Positions 25,383-34,718 are shown, numbered from the stretch's first letter. The stretch is 64,000 bases of DNA from DASYLJ01 sp964404165 (GCA_964404165.1 CAYOIZ010000023.1:1-64000), one strand, 5' to 3'. The notes: generated from the sequence alone by a model not told the origin. Made by a program: numbers and translations.

Positions 25383-26456
25383 ATGACGAACGGGACGAGA
25401 AGCATGGTCCGCCTGGCGTCGGTGGCTGTCGTCGTGGCGGCAGTGGGCGTCGCCTTCGCGTACACCGGCGGCTGGCTGAGCCCGCAGCAGCTGACGCCGC
25501 CTCGATTGATCGACACGTTCGAGCAGATCAACGGTCTGCACCCGGGCTTCCGTCGCAACCACGCCAAGGGCGTGTGTGTCAGCGGCTCGTTCGAGTCGAA
25601 CGGCCAGGGGGCACGGGTGTCGCGCGCCGTCGTCTTCCAGAAGGGGCGGGTACCGGTGGTCGGGAGGTTCGCCCTGGCCGGCGGCAATCCACATGCCGTC
25701 GACAGCCTGCAGACGATCCGCAGCCTCGCGGTCCGATTCGCCCTTCCCGACGGCGAGGAGTGGCGCACCGCCATGATCAACATCCCGGTCTTCGTGGTGC
25801 GGACGCCGGATGCGTTCCGCGAGCAGATGATCGCCATGAGCCCCGACCCGAAGACCGGCCAACCCGATCCCCAGAAGGCGCAGGCATTCATCGGCGCGCA
25901 TCCGGAGTTCGCGCGTGCGGTGGCAGCCATCAAGGCCCAGCCGGCTGCGTCCGGCTTCGCGGTCGACACCTACAACGCGCTCAATGCGTTCGAGCTCATC
26001 GATGCGTCCGGCACGTCGACGCCGGTCCGCTGGTCGATGGAGCCGGTGCAGCCGTTCGTCGCGGCCGCGGCCGACCAGCCGGCGAGCGATCCGAACTTCC
26101 TCTTCGACGCGCTGGTCGCCCAGGTCGAGGCGCATCCGCTCCAGTGGCGCCTCGTGCTGACGATCGGTCAGCCCGGAGATCCGACGGACGACGCCACGAT
26201 CGCGTGGCCCGCGGACCGCGAGAGGATCGACGCGGGCACGCTCACGTTCGACCGGATCGAGAGCGAGGACACGAGTCCCGTCCGCACGATCAACTTCGAC
26301 CCGCTGATCCTTCCCGACGGCATCGCTGCGTCGGATGATCCGCTGCTGAGCGCACGCTCGGCTGCGTACTCGGTGTCGTTCACCCGACGCGAGGGCGAGG
26401 CGGTGTCGCCCAGCGCCATCTCGACCGCAGAGGTCGAGCGGGGAGGGAAGCCATGA
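25383..26456 (+). CDS. SrpA-type catalase-related heme peroxidase, membrane-anchored
   Basis: A 357-residue catalase-fold protein of the small SrpA group. After an N-terminal hydrophobic segment (VRLASVAVVVAAVGVAFAY) comes PGFRRNHAKGVCVSGSF with the distal His near residue 60, then VSRAVVFQKGRVPVVGRFALAGG and SLAVRFALPDGEEWRTAMINIPVF, and near the C-terminus LLSARSAAYSVSF with the Tyr that ligates heme. It removes peroxide or organic peroxide at the periplasmic side. ATG 25383 is preceded by GGAG. It overlaps the following cytochrome gene by ATGA, a pairing found elsewhere for this family, so the cytochrome probably feeds it electrons. Confidence 0.85.
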   Translation: MTNGTRSMVRLASVAVVVAAVGVAFAYTGGWLSPQQLTPPRLIDTFEQINGLHPGFRRNHAKGVCVSGSFESNGQGARVSRAVVFQKGRVPVVGRFALAGGNPHAVDSLQTIRSLAVRFALPDGEEWRTAMINIPVFVVRTPDAFREQMIAMSPDPKTGQPDPQKAQAFIGAHPEFARAVAAIKAQPAASGFAVDTYNALNAFELIDASGTSTPVRWSMEPVQPFVAAAADQPASDPNFLFDALVAQVEAHPLQWRLVLTIGQPGDPTDDATIAWPADRERIDAGTLTFDRIESEDTSPVRTINFDPLILPDGIAASDDPLLSARSAAYSVSFTRREGEAVSPSAISTAEVERGGKP

Positions 26457-27049
26457 CCGCCGTCCGCCAATTCGCGTGGTCGTCCCGCATCCTCCACTGG
26501 ACGATGGCGGCGATGCTGCTGGCGATGCTCTTCATCGGCGTCGCGATGGTGGCGTCGCTCGCCGACTACCACGTCCTCGTCGCCATCCATCGCCCGCTCG
26601 GGATGCTGATCCTCGTCTTCGCCGTCGTGCGCGTCGTCAACCGGCAGCTGCAGCCGTTGCCGCCGTTCCCGGAGACGATGTCACGGACCGAACGTTTCGC
26701 GGCGGAGTGGTCGGAGCGGCTGCTGTACACGCTGATGTTCGCGCTGCCGCTGATCGGGTGGGGGATGCTGTCGGCGGCGCGGTATCCGATCGTCCTGTAC
26801 GGGCCGATACACCTGCCGCCCATCCTGCCGGAGAGCGCGGCGCTGTACACCGTGCTGCGCCGCGCGCACACCGTGCTCGCGTACCTGCTGTTCCTCACGT
26901 TCATGGCGCATCTGAGCGCGGTGCTGTTCCACACGGTGGTGATCCGCGACGGACTGCTGAAGCGCATGGTGCCGTGGAACGTGGCGCCCGACTCCCGCGA
27001 GTCGGCGCAGGTGGTGGGGGAGGTGGCGGGCCATGTGGGGCGGCGGTGA
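26453..27049 (+). CDS. cytochrome b561 family protein
   Basis: A 198-residue four-helix membrane cytochrome. Likely heme-b ligands are His in SRILHWTMAAM (residue 15), VAIHRPLGM, RRAHTVLAYL and MAHLSAVLFHTV. The helices alternate with short loops as in CybB. It starts with an ATGA overlap on the catalase-like gene, so the two are made together; it should pass electrons from the quinol pool to the periplasmic heme protein. The partner relation is inferred from gene order. Confidence 0.9.
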   Translation: MTAVRQFAWSSRILHWTMAAMLLAMLFIGVAMVASLADYHVLVAIHRPLGMLILVFAVVRVVNRQLQPLPPFPETMSRTERFAAEWSERLLYTLMFALPLIGWGMLSAARYPIVLYGPIHLPPILPESAALYTVLRRAHTVLAYLLFLTFMAHLSAVLFHTVVIRDGLLKRMVPWNVAPDSRESAQVVGEVAGHVGRR

Positions 27050-27283
27050 TGCGTCGGGTGTGAGGGGCGTCCGTGTCGTCGGCGCCCCTGGTGACGGGAA
27101 TGCTTCTCGAGGCATCGAACGGCTTTCGACGACCGGCAGCGTTCCGAGGCCCGCAGCCGTAGGAGCGTAGAAATCTGCATGCACGGGATACCCGGCGCGA
27201 CGCTGTCTTCCTTGACAGCCGCCTACGACGAGGACTAGGTCCGTGCTGGTACGAATCGACATCTCCGACGGAGGGACGATACC

Positions 27284-27865
27284 ATGCGCGTCGAACTCGA
27301 TTCCCTGCCTACGGGAATGGACGCCGTTGTCGCGCCGGACCAGGAGGTTCGCGGCCCCAATCCCGGCGACTCGAGCCGGACACGGAGCCCGGGACGGCAG
27401 CCGTTGGCCAGGGCCATCGCGCGGATGCTCGGGATGCTCGTCCTGCTTTCCACCGCCGCGGTGCCGGCGCTCGCGGGCGGCCTGTGTATCCAGGTCGACG
27501 CGGGGGCCAGTGCAGGATCGCTGATCGTCCTCAAGAAGGTGAAGCTCGGCGCCAGCGTGGCCGGCCCGGCCGAGGGCTTCATCGCGTTGTACTCGGGGGG
27601 CCAGTACGCCTTCTTCTTCCCGGTCGACGGCCAGGCGCTCAACAACGCGGCGCACGATCTCGCCGTTGGCCTCACGTATCACCGAGTGGGCTTCAGCGCC
27701 GGGGGCGCCCTCGGCGGCGGCGGACCTTCCTCCGAGATCGGCGTCCGATGCATTGCCGGGCCGGATCAGAAGATCAACGTGCTGGACGCCTGCGGTTTCT
27801 ACTTCGACAACTCGGCTGCCACCGGGCACGTCGTCGACTGCGCCGCGGCTCCCTCGCTCCCGTGA
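27284..27865 (+). CDS. secreted protein, uncharacterised
   Basis: A 193-residue protein with an export signal at about residues 45-65 (MLGMLVLLSTAAVPALAG) after an unusually long hydrophilic N-terminus; ATG 27425 would give a normal signal peptide. The mature part is Gly-rich with four Cys and beta-strand character (SLIVLKKVKLGASV, FIALYSGGQYAFFFPVDG, TYHRVGFSAGGALGGG). No family is recognised and no catalytic motif is visible. Confidence 0.55.
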   Translation: MRVELDSLPTGMDAVVAPDQEVRGPNPGDSSRTRSPGRQPLARAIARMLGMLVLLSTAAVPALAGGLCIQVDAGASAGSLIVLKKVKLGASVAGPAEGFIALYSGGQYAFFFPVDGQALNNAAHDLAVGLTYHRVGFSAGGALGGGGPSSEIGVRCIAGPDQKINVLDACGFYFDNSAATGHVVDCAAAPSLP

Positions 27866-28436
27866 TGGACCGCCGCGACCGTACGAACGAGTCGTACGTC
27901 GCCCGAACGCGTTGTGATGCCCGGCCCCGGCGGCGAACTGCTCTACACATAACGGCGCCCTCGAACGCGGGGCGGGCGCGCTGCTCGTGATGATCGATCC
28001 AGTGCGCGATCAGGGGAGTCCGTCGCCGGCGACACCAGCATCGTCGGGCCCGGGCGTTACGGCGACGTGAGCGGCGACGATTGGAAGGGGCTGTAGGCGA
28101 CCACGACCCCGTTGCGAGGCCTGCAATGGCAGTGTGACGCTGCATACACCCCGTTGCGAGGCCTGCAATGGCGGTGTGACGCCACATGCACCCCGTTTCG
28201 GTGGGCGAAGTGGCGCGAAGCACGCGACCAGAAACCGTTCGAGCCCCGCAGCGGTGGGCGCGTTGTGATTGTCTAAAGCCCGCAGAACCGAGCGGGTGTC
28301 TCAGGGATTGCATCGAAGGACTTCGGAGCAACTCTCTGGTCTCCCACCGATCAGAGGACCACCGGCTGGCCCCCGACCATCTGGCCGTCGGTCGCTCTCG
28401 AGCGCAGCGGCGATCGATCGTTCTGATCGTCTCCCC
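27866..28436. other. 571-base gap without a confident gene
   Basis: No reading frame here has protein character. The stretch contains the 42-base tandem repeat described separately at 28106-28200. The Arg/Ser-rich open frames on both strands look like GC-rich noise. Confidence 0.5.
28106..28200. repeat. 42-base tandem repeat, about 2.3 copies
   Basis: Two complete units, 28106-28147 and 28148-28189, followed by a partial unit beginning ACCCCGTTTCGG. Each full unit starts ACCCCGTTGCGAGGCCTGCA. The units differ at only a few positions and abut without spacer, so this is a minisatellite-like repeat and not a CRISPR array. In one minus-strand frame it would encode a 14-residue repeat, but the flanking frame is not protein-like. 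Confidence 0.7.
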
Positions 28437-28997
28437 TCAGCCCGTCACGAGGCCCATTGCATAGCGACGAACCAGCTCGGCAGCGCGCTGGCGGGCGGCG
28501 GGGAGACGCGCCGCCCATCGCAGGAACGGCATGAGGAGCCGCACCGGGCCGGTAGCCAGCGAGGGGTCCCAGTCGGCGAGCAAAACCACATCCTGCAGGC
28601 GCCGCGGCATCCCGTTGGAGCGCAGCTCGCCGTCGCGTCCGAGGCCGAAGACGATCCGCAGGCTCATTTCGAATGCCGGATGACCCGGCGTCATCGTACC
28701 CCGGAATCGCAGAGGACGATCGGCCGAAGGGTTCCGCCACACGTGGGTCGTACCGCGCGGAATCACGGCCCAGTCGCCGGCGGCGATCCGCCGAGTCACA
28801 CCGCCGGATCGCACCTCGATCTCGCCGTCGAGCACGTCGATGCGTTCCTCGTGGTCCGCGTGGCGGTGGGTGAACACGCCGCCACCGGGTCCGACTTCAA
28901 TGTCCGCCACGGTCCGGGCGCCGGCGCTCTCGCGTGACGTCTCGACGTAGGTGACACGCTCGCCGGTGACGGGGTTCTCGATCGTCCGGTCGTCCAT
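28437..28997 (-). CDS. cupin-domain protein
   Basis: A 186-residue protein with one cupin barrel at about residues 25-105. The metal motif is partly visible as THRHADHEERIDVLDGEIEV (His, His, Glu) and, in motif 2, VIPRGTTHVWRN with its His. The C-terminal 70 residues are helical (LLMPFLRWAARLPAARQRAAEL). It may bind a small ligand or act as an oxygenase; nothing decides. The start has a near-perfect ribosome-binding site (AAGGAGGTG, seven bases upstream). It is divergent from a TetR gene across 39 bases that carry an operator-like palindrome, so it is the likely TetR target. Confidence 0.8.
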   Translation of the reverse strand: MDDRTIENPVTGERVTYVETSRESAGARTVADIEVGPGGGVFTHRHADHEERIDVLDGEIEVRSGGVTRRIAAGDWAVIPRGTTHVWRNPSADRPLRFRGTMTPGHPAFEMSLRIVFGLGRDGELRSNGMPRRLQDVVLLADWDPSLATGPVRLLMPFLRWAARLPAARQRAAELVRRYAMGLVTG

Positions 28998-29012
28998 GGT
29001 GGCACCTCCTTC

Positions 29013-29058
29013 TAGGACGTCGTACTATCCCGGGACATGGGGTTAGGTCAACGTACTA
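29013..29058. promoter_or_regulatory. two TetR operator-like sites between and inside the cupin/TetR pair
   Basis: Site 1 at 29013-29027, TAGGACGTCGTACTA, is a palindrome of the form TAG-n-ACG-n-CGT-n-CTA. Site 2 at 29044-29058, TAGGTCAACGTACTA, matches it at 12 of 15 positions and lies over codons 3-8 of the TetR gene. The sites start 31 bases apart, three helical turns, so two dimers could bind the same face. Placement over both starts suggests joint repression; that is inference. Confidence 0.55.
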
Positions 29059-29705
29059 AACCGCAGGCCGCCACCGACCGCCGGATCCTCGACCACGCCC
29101 GGCGGGTCTTCAACGACCGGGGAGTCGCGGCCGTCCGGATCCGCGACATCGCACGGGATCTGGACCTCAGCCCCGGCAACGTGTCGTACCATTTCCCGAC
29201 CAAGGAACGGCTCCTGGCCGCCCTGATGGAGGAGGCGCATGGACGGAACGAGGACCTGATCGCCGCTCCGGTCGGACGCTTCGGTTTCGACACGCTGGCC
29301 CACATCCTCCAGGCGATCATGCGTCGCGACCTCGAGAATCGGTGGATGATGCGGGACGCCGTCGGCCTCCTCGTCGCGCTGCCGTCGCTCCGGCCGCTCC
29401 ACGAGCGGATGCAGCGCGCCCGCGAGGCGCGGATCGACGCGATCGTGGAACGTCTGATCGACGCGGGCCTCCTGGACCGGCGTCGCACCCACCGCGCGTT
29501 GCCGGAGCTTCGCCTGCAGGTCGTGACGCAGGTGTTCTTCTGGTTGCCGGCGGCGATCGTGATCGCCCCGGATCGCGATCCGGCGGAGAGCCTCGACGCG
29601 CACTGCCGTGCGGCGCTCGCGCTATTCCGAGCCTACTGTACGCTGGCCGGCCGGCGACGGCTGGACGCCGTCATCGCACGGTCGAGCGCTGCGCCCTCGG
29701 CCTGA
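29037..29705 (+). CDS. TetR/AcrR-family transcriptional regulator
   Basis: A 222-residue repressor with a typical TetR HTH at about residues 15-60 (RRILDHARRVFNDRGVAAVR, then IRDIARDLDLSPGNVSYHFPTKERLLAAL). The C-terminal ligand domain is helical and not specific. It is divergent from the cupin gene, and an operator-like site overlaps its first codons, so it probably regulates itself and the cupin gene. No clear ribosome-binding site precedes ATG 29037; a short or leaderless message is possible. Confidence 0.85.
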   Translation: MGLGQRTKPQAATDRRILDHARRVFNDRGVAAVRIRDIARDLDLSPGNVSYHFPTKERLLAALMEEAHGRNEDLIAAPVGRFGFDTLAHILQAIMRRDLENRWMMRDAVGLLVALPSLRPLHERMQRAREARIDAIVERLIDAGLLDRRRTHRALPELRLQVVTQVFFWLPAAIVIAPDRDPAESLDAHCRAALALFRAYCTLAGRRRLDAVIARSSAAPSA

Positions 29706-30217
29706 CAGTTGATGAAGACCGGCACGGTGTAGACGCCGCGAAGCTGGTGAAGGGCACTGCACCCGCAAACGCTGACGTGCCGACGACCAGTGCGATGGCT
29801 GCCGCGAGTTTGGCGGTGCCTCAGACGACCATGCCCTGAGCGACAAGACTGCCGGCGAGTCTGAGCGCAAGCCAAAAGCGCGGAGTGCGGTACGGCACTG
29901 TTCGGTGTCGAGATGCCTTGCGAGGTCTCTTGCCGCCAACCTGGCCATCCTGACCGGTTGTCCGACACCGCGCACCACCCCTGCGAACTTCGGCGCCACG
30001 AAGGGCACCGTGATGGTCTCGACGGGCGTGGTGCGCACGTACACATCCGCCACGCATGTCGCACGAGGCATCATGGCCTGTCTCTTAGATCGGACAGGTC
30101 GTCCTCTACAGTGGTCGGACGCGGCCAGGCGCGCGGATGCAGACCGGGGGGCGCATCCGGCACGACGCTTGCTCGGTCAGAGGGAGAGAATCCACACGGA
30201 TCATTCGGGAGGCAGCT
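29706..30217. other. 512-base gap without a confident gene
   Basis: No complete gene is supported. On the minus strand near 29740-29830 one frame reads AAAIALVVGTSAFAGAVPF, like a signal peptide, and another reads GVYTVPVFINCQAEG, but stops and frame changes separate them. This may be a decayed small exported protein. Confidence 0.3.
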
Positions 30218-30943
30218 ATGGGGCAGACCATTGTGAAGGCCTTGGTCGCTGTTGTGGCGATGACTCTGGTGTTCATCGTGGCGCGAGCGACGGTCACGAA
30301 CAGTGGCAGCCACCTCCAGGTCGAGGTCGATCCAGCGACAGGGAAGGCCGTCCTGAAAGTCGACGGGGGCGAGTCGTTACCGCTCTCTGCCATCCTTCAG
30401 AATTTCTTCGAGCGTGACGGCAACCTGACCAAGGTGACGGTGTGCTCGTGGGGCGAGCCGCACGCCGTCATCGACGCGCATGATGCGGACGCCCTGAAGA
30501 AGTTCGACCTACTGGCAGCCAATGACTTCTGGGGCCTGTGGCGAACCCTGAAGAAGAGGCACAGCGCGGGGAATGCTCGATACCTGAAACAGCTCGCTGC
30601 GTACTCAGCGGCCTTGGAGCCAGTGGAGAAGCGGGAGGTGGTGCTGACGTGGCATTCCTCGACCGAGATAGAGGGCAATGCGATTCTCTTCCCGCAGGGA
30701 GTGCCCTGGTTCGCTGAGCGACTCGATAAGGCATGCGACATCGCGATCGGGGAAAGCAGGTTCCCGGCCGTCATATCTGGCCCGACTCGGCTTGCCGGCG
30801 CGGACCGTATTCAGGTCTCGGAAGGGACGTTCGTCCGAATCGTTTCTCAAGCCGAAGGGCGCCGGGTTATCCCGAAGCTAGGTTCCAAAGAGTGGAAGGC
30901 GATCACCGGCCGGGGCAAGGTCCACGTCGAGCTGCTCTGTTGA
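30218..30943 (+). CDS. hypothetical membrane-anchored protein
   Basis: A 241-residue protein with one N-terminal hydrophobic helix (IVKALVAVVAMTLVFIVARA) and an otherwise soluble, mixed alpha/beta body (DPATGKAVLKVDGGESLPLS, LKKFDLLAANDFWGLWRTLKKR, VVLTWHSSTEIEGNAILFP). ATG 30218 has GGAGG upstream. Codon use is a little less GC-biased than in the neighbouring genes, which with the nearby tRNA and integrase-like remnant hints at acquisition. No family is recognised. Confidence 0.6.
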   Translation: MGQTIVKALVAVVAMTLVFIVARATVTNSGSHLQVEVDPATGKAVLKVDGGESLPLSAILQNFFERDGNLTKVTVCSWGEPHAVIDAHDADALKKFDLLAANDFWGLWRTLKKRHSAGNARYLKQLAAYSAALEPVEKREVVLTWHSSTEIEGNAILFPQGVPWFAERLDKACDIAIGESRFPAVISGPTRLAGADRIQVSEGTFVRIVSQAEGRRVIPKLGSKEWKAITGRGKVHVELLC

Positions 30944-31028
30944 GAACGCTCACCGACGGCCTGAAGTGCCCTCGGTGCGCGTTACGGGCGCCGACGATGG
31001 CCGCTGATCAAAGGGCCCGGGCAGGGCG

Positions 31029-31112
31029 GTGGCGAGCGGCGTGCGGATCGCGTGGCTGGAGGCGCAGACGGGCGTCACCTACGCCACGCTTCGACGGCAC
31101 TACAGCAAGTGA
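31029..31112 (+). pseudogene. possible 3' remnant of a tyrosine integrase gene
   Basis: A 27-codon fragment reads RIAWLEAQTGVTYATLRRHY and ends SK-stop. Its T-G-V-x-Y-x-T-L-x-x-H-Y pattern resembles the C-terminus of phage-type tyrosine integrases, where the Tyr is catalytic. An in-frame stop lies just upstream, so only the tail remains. It is 88 bases from a tRNA-Leu gene, a common integration target. The match is from memory of the family and is short, so confidence is modest. Confidence 0.35.
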
Positions 31113-31200
31113 ATGCCGCGCGAAGGGCAGAGTATGTCCTTCGGAGACATCGTGGATCCGCGAACGCGAAAGCACGGCGGGACGGGGCGAAAAAGGGAAT

Positions 31201-31282
31201 GCGAGGAGGGGGACTTGAACCCCCACGGGTGTTACCCCACTAGCCCCTCAAACTAGCGCGTCTGCCATTCCGCCATCCTCGC
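31201..31282 (-). tRNA. tRNA-Leu (anticodon GAG)
   Basis: On the minus strand the sequence folds as a class II tRNA: acceptor GCGAGGA pairs with TCCTCGC, the D region is TGGCGGAATGGCAGACGC, the anticodon stem CTAGT/GCTAG holds loop TTGAGGG, giving anticodon GAG for CUC/CUU, then a long variable arm and T-arm GGGGGTTCAAGTCCCCC. It is 82 bases long and CCA is not encoded. Confidence 0.95.
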
Positions 31283-31353
31283 ACAAAGGGGTCGAACTCG
31301 GGCAGGGGCCGTTTCCTAACAGAGCACTCCTGGGCTGTCGAGCATCACACGCC

Positions 31354-31860
31354 TCACGGCGCGGGAGCCGGAGCCGGTGCAGGCGTCGGAGCCGGCGCCT
31401 CGGCGGCGGGGGCGGGTGCCTCCGCTGCAGGCGCCGCGGGCGCGACCGGAGCAGTTGCATCGTTGGCCGCGACCGGCGGTGCCTCGGCGGCCGCACCCGG
31501 CGCAGGCGCCGCAGCATCACCCGCGTTCGGCGCGGGGATCGCCGCATCGGGCGTCGGTGCCGTCGCAGGCATCTCCGTCGCCGGCGGCGGCAGACGGTCG
31601 ATCAGGCCCGTCGACGGGGAGCGGCTCTGGCCGTAGGTGAGCATCAACGACGTCAGCATGAAGGCGATCGCCGTGCCCGTCGTGAGCTTCGTCAGCAGGT
31701 TGCCGGCGCCGCCCGACCCGAAGAGGGTCTGGCTGCCGCCACCGAAGACGGCCCCCATGTCGGCGCCCTTGCCGGTCTGCAGCAGGACCACGACGATGAG
31801 GAAGAGGCACGACACCACGTGGATGGTGGGGACGATGTAGCCAATGAAGACGGAACTCAT
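31354..31860 (-). CDS. secG: preprotein translocase subunit SecG with Ala/Pro-rich tail
   Basis: A 168-residue SecG. The first 75 residues are the conserved part: helix 1 IHVVSCLFLIVVVLLQTGKGADM, the loop FGGGSQTLFGSGGAGNLLTKLTT and helix 2 TAIAFMLTSLMLTYGQS. It assists SecYE in moving proteins across the inner membrane. The remaining 85 or so residues are almost only Ala and Pro with some Glu (repeats like APAAEAPAP), about twice the normal length of SecG. It overlaps tpiA by one base (TGATG) and is the last gene of pgk-tpiA-secG. Confidence 0.9.
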   Translation of the reverse strand: MSSVFIGYIVPTIHVVSCLFLIVVVLLQTGKGADMGAVFGGGSQTLFGSGGAGNLLTKLTTGTAIAFMLTSLMLTYGQSRSPSTGLIDRLPPPATEMPATAPTPDAAIPAPNAGDAAAPAPGAAAEAPPVAANDATAPVAPAAPAAEAPAPAAEAPAPTPAPAPAPAP

Positions 31861-32621
31861 CAGGACTCCTCGAACTGCACGATTCTTGTGAACGACGCCG
31901 CGTCGAGGCTGGCACCACCCACGAGGGCCCCGTCGATGTCCTCCTTTGCCATGAGGGCATCGACGTTATCGGGCTTGACGCTTCCTCCGTACAGGATCCG
32001 TATGGCGCCTGCCACCTCGTTCCCGCCGAGGCCCGCGAGCACCCCCCGGATGAACCGATGGACGTCCTGGGCCTGCTCGGGCGAGGCCGTCTTGCCCGTC
32101 CCGATGGCCCAGACCGGCTCGTAGGCCACCACGCACCCGCGCAGCTGGGCCGCATCGATCCCCGCGAACCCTCCCTTGGTCTGGCGCTCGACGACCGCCT
32201 CCGTCGTCCCACCCTCGCGTTCGGCGAGCGTCTCACCGACACAGACGATGGGCACCAGGCCAGCCGCGAGGGCCGCCTTCAGGCGATGGTTCACGCTGGC
32301 ATCGGTCTCGCCGAAGAACTGCCGGCGCTCGGAATGCCCGATGATGACATGGGTGCAGCCGGCCTCGACCAGCATGGCCGCAGATACCTCCCCGGTGTAC
32401 GCACCCTTCGGCTCGCCGTGGACGTTCTGCGCCGACAGCTTGATGACGCTGCCGGCGATCGTCTGCCGTGCCGTCTCGAGCGCGGTGAAGGGTGGGGCGA
32501 TGACCACCTCGCGGCCCGACACCGTGCCCACGCTCTTCACCAGCGCGCCGGCGAGCGCCGCGGTCTCGGCACGCGTGCCGTGCATCTTCCAGTTGCCGGC
32601 CATCATCGGGATGCGTGCCAT
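31860..32621 (-). CDS. tpiA: triosephosphate isomerase
   Basis: A 253-residue cytoplasmic TIM barrel that interconverts dihydroxyacetone phosphate and glyceraldehyde 3-phosphate in glycolysis. Catalytic residues are seen: Lys in GNWKMHG (residue 11), His in VIIGHSERR (near 95), Glu in AYEPVWAIGTG (near 167), and the phosphate loop YGGSVKPDN near 210. Normal length. It lies 3 bases after pgk and overlaps secG, an order common in bacteria. Confidence 0.97.
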   Translation of the reverse strand: MARIPMMAGNWKMHGTRAETAALAGALVKSVGTVSGREVVIAPPFTALETARQTIAGSVIKLSAQNVHGEPKGAYTGEVSAAMLVEAGCTHVIIGHSERRQFFGETDASVNHRLKAALAAGLVPIVCVGETLAEREGGTTEAVVERQTKGGFAGIDAAQLRGCVVAYEPVWAIGTGKTASPEQAQDVHRFIRGVLAGLGGNEVAGAIRILYGGSVKPDNVDALMAKEDIDGALVGGASLDAASFTRIVQFEES

Positions 32622-32624
32622 CGA

Positions 32625-33800
<1,176 letters not shown>

Positions 33801-33837
33801 GGGAGCACCTCCTGACGGGACCGCGGCGGACCGCGCC

Positions 33838-33866
33838 GTATCTCACGCGTACGCTGCGAACGTCAA
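33838..33866 (-). promoter_or_regulatory. promoter of the pgk operon
   Basis: On the minus strand TTGACG (33866-33861) and AGATAC (33843-33838) are separated by exactly 17 bases. It lies in the divergent gap to tolQ, and its -35 mirrors the tolQ promoter -35 of the same sequence. Confidence 0.45.
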
Positions 33867-33886
33867 GAAATACAGGCCCGCGAGAT

Positions 33887-33915
33887 TTGACGGGTTCCGA
33901 CCCGCGGAGTAGGAA
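33887..33915 (+). promoter_or_regulatory. promoter of the tol-pal operon
   Basis: TTGACG at 33887-33892 and TAGGAA at 33910-33915 with a 17-base spacer, about 28 bases before the tolQ start codon. Confidence 0.45.
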
Positions 33916-33943
33916 CTTGCGCACGTGGGTGTGGGGAGGCGAT

Positions 33944-34714
33944 GTGGTTCCTGAGATCGTGGCTACGCTGATCGGGCCGGGGCTCGCCGCCGCACAGACC
34001 GCTGCACCCGTCGCCGCACCGGCGGCGCCGCAGATGGAGTTCTGGCACCTCCTGTGGGGCTCGGGATGGGTCGTCCGGCTCGTGCTCTTCACCCTCATCG
34101 CCTACTCGGTCGGTTGCTGGGGCATCGCCATCGCCAAGAGTCGCGAGATGCGGCGCGCACGCACACAGTCGGCCCGCTTCATCGACGTCTTCTGGGACGC
34201 GAAGAACCTGAACACCATCCAGGCGGCCAGCTCCGACATGAAGGAGAGCCCCGTCGCCCAGGTGTTCCGGGCCGGCTTCCAGGAGCTGCAACGGTTCACG
34301 AAGGCGAAACGCGGCAGCACCGGCGAGACCGACGAGGTCGAGTTCGGCGGCATCGAGAACGTGCAGCGGGCCATGCAGCGCGCCCGCACCCAGGAGGTCA
34401 CGCGCCTCGAACGCGGGCTCACCTTCCTCGCCACCACCTCCAGCACCGCGCCCTTCATCGGGCTGTTCGGCACGGTGTGGGGCATCATGACCGCCTTCAT
34501 GGGGCTCTCCACCACCACCTCGTCGAGCATCCAGGCGGTCGCGCCGGGCATCGCCGAGGCGCTGATCGCCACCGCCATGGGGTTGGCCGCCGCCATTCCG
34601 GCCGTCATCATGTACAACCGTTTCGCCCGGCAGCTTCGCGTGTTGAGCGCCGAGATGGACACCTTCGGCGCCGAGTTCCTCAACATCGCGGAGCGGCACT
34701 TCCTCAAGAAGTAG
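33944..34714 (+). CDS. tolQ: TolQ proton channel subunit (ExbB/TolQ/MotA family)
   Basis: A 256-residue inner-membrane protein. Three helices fit the family: WVVRLVLFTLIAYSVGCWGIAIA, then after a cytoplasmic loop GLTFLATTSSTAPFIGLFGTVWGIM, and AEALIATAMGLAAAIPAVIMYN. With TolR it forms the proton-driven motor that energises TolA and outer-membrane constriction. GTG 33944 is chosen since GGGGAGG lies just upstream; the open frame extends to 33887. The N-terminus carries an extra Ala/Pro stretch. First gene of a six-gene tol-pal operon. Confidence 0.93.
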   Translation: MVPEIVATLIGPGLAAAQTAAPVAAPAAPQMEFWHLLWGSGWVVRLVLFTLIAYSVGCWGIAIAKSREMRRARTQSARFIDVFWDAKNLNTIQAASSDMKESPVAQVFRAGFQELQRFTKAKRGSTGETDEVEFGGIENVQRAMQRARTQEVTRLERGLTFLATTSSTAPFIGLFGTVWGIMTAFMGLSTTTSSSIQAVAPGIAEALIATAMGLAAAIPAVIMYNRFARQLRVLSAEMDTFGAEFLNIAERHFLKK

Positions 34715-34718
34715 GATC

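Noticed and set aside
28106..28200. CRISPR array
   Set aside because: The units abut directly with no unique spacers, there are only two to three, and no cas genes are visible.
27774..28331. Minus-strand protein with a 14-residue repeat
   Set aside because: Sequence outside the repeat is Arg-rich and lacks a start signal or protein-like pattern.
29622..30074. A minus-strand gene after TetR
   Set aside because: Signal-like and protein-like pieces lie in different frames with stops between, and the end is antisense to the TetR C-terminus; kept only as a note on the gap.
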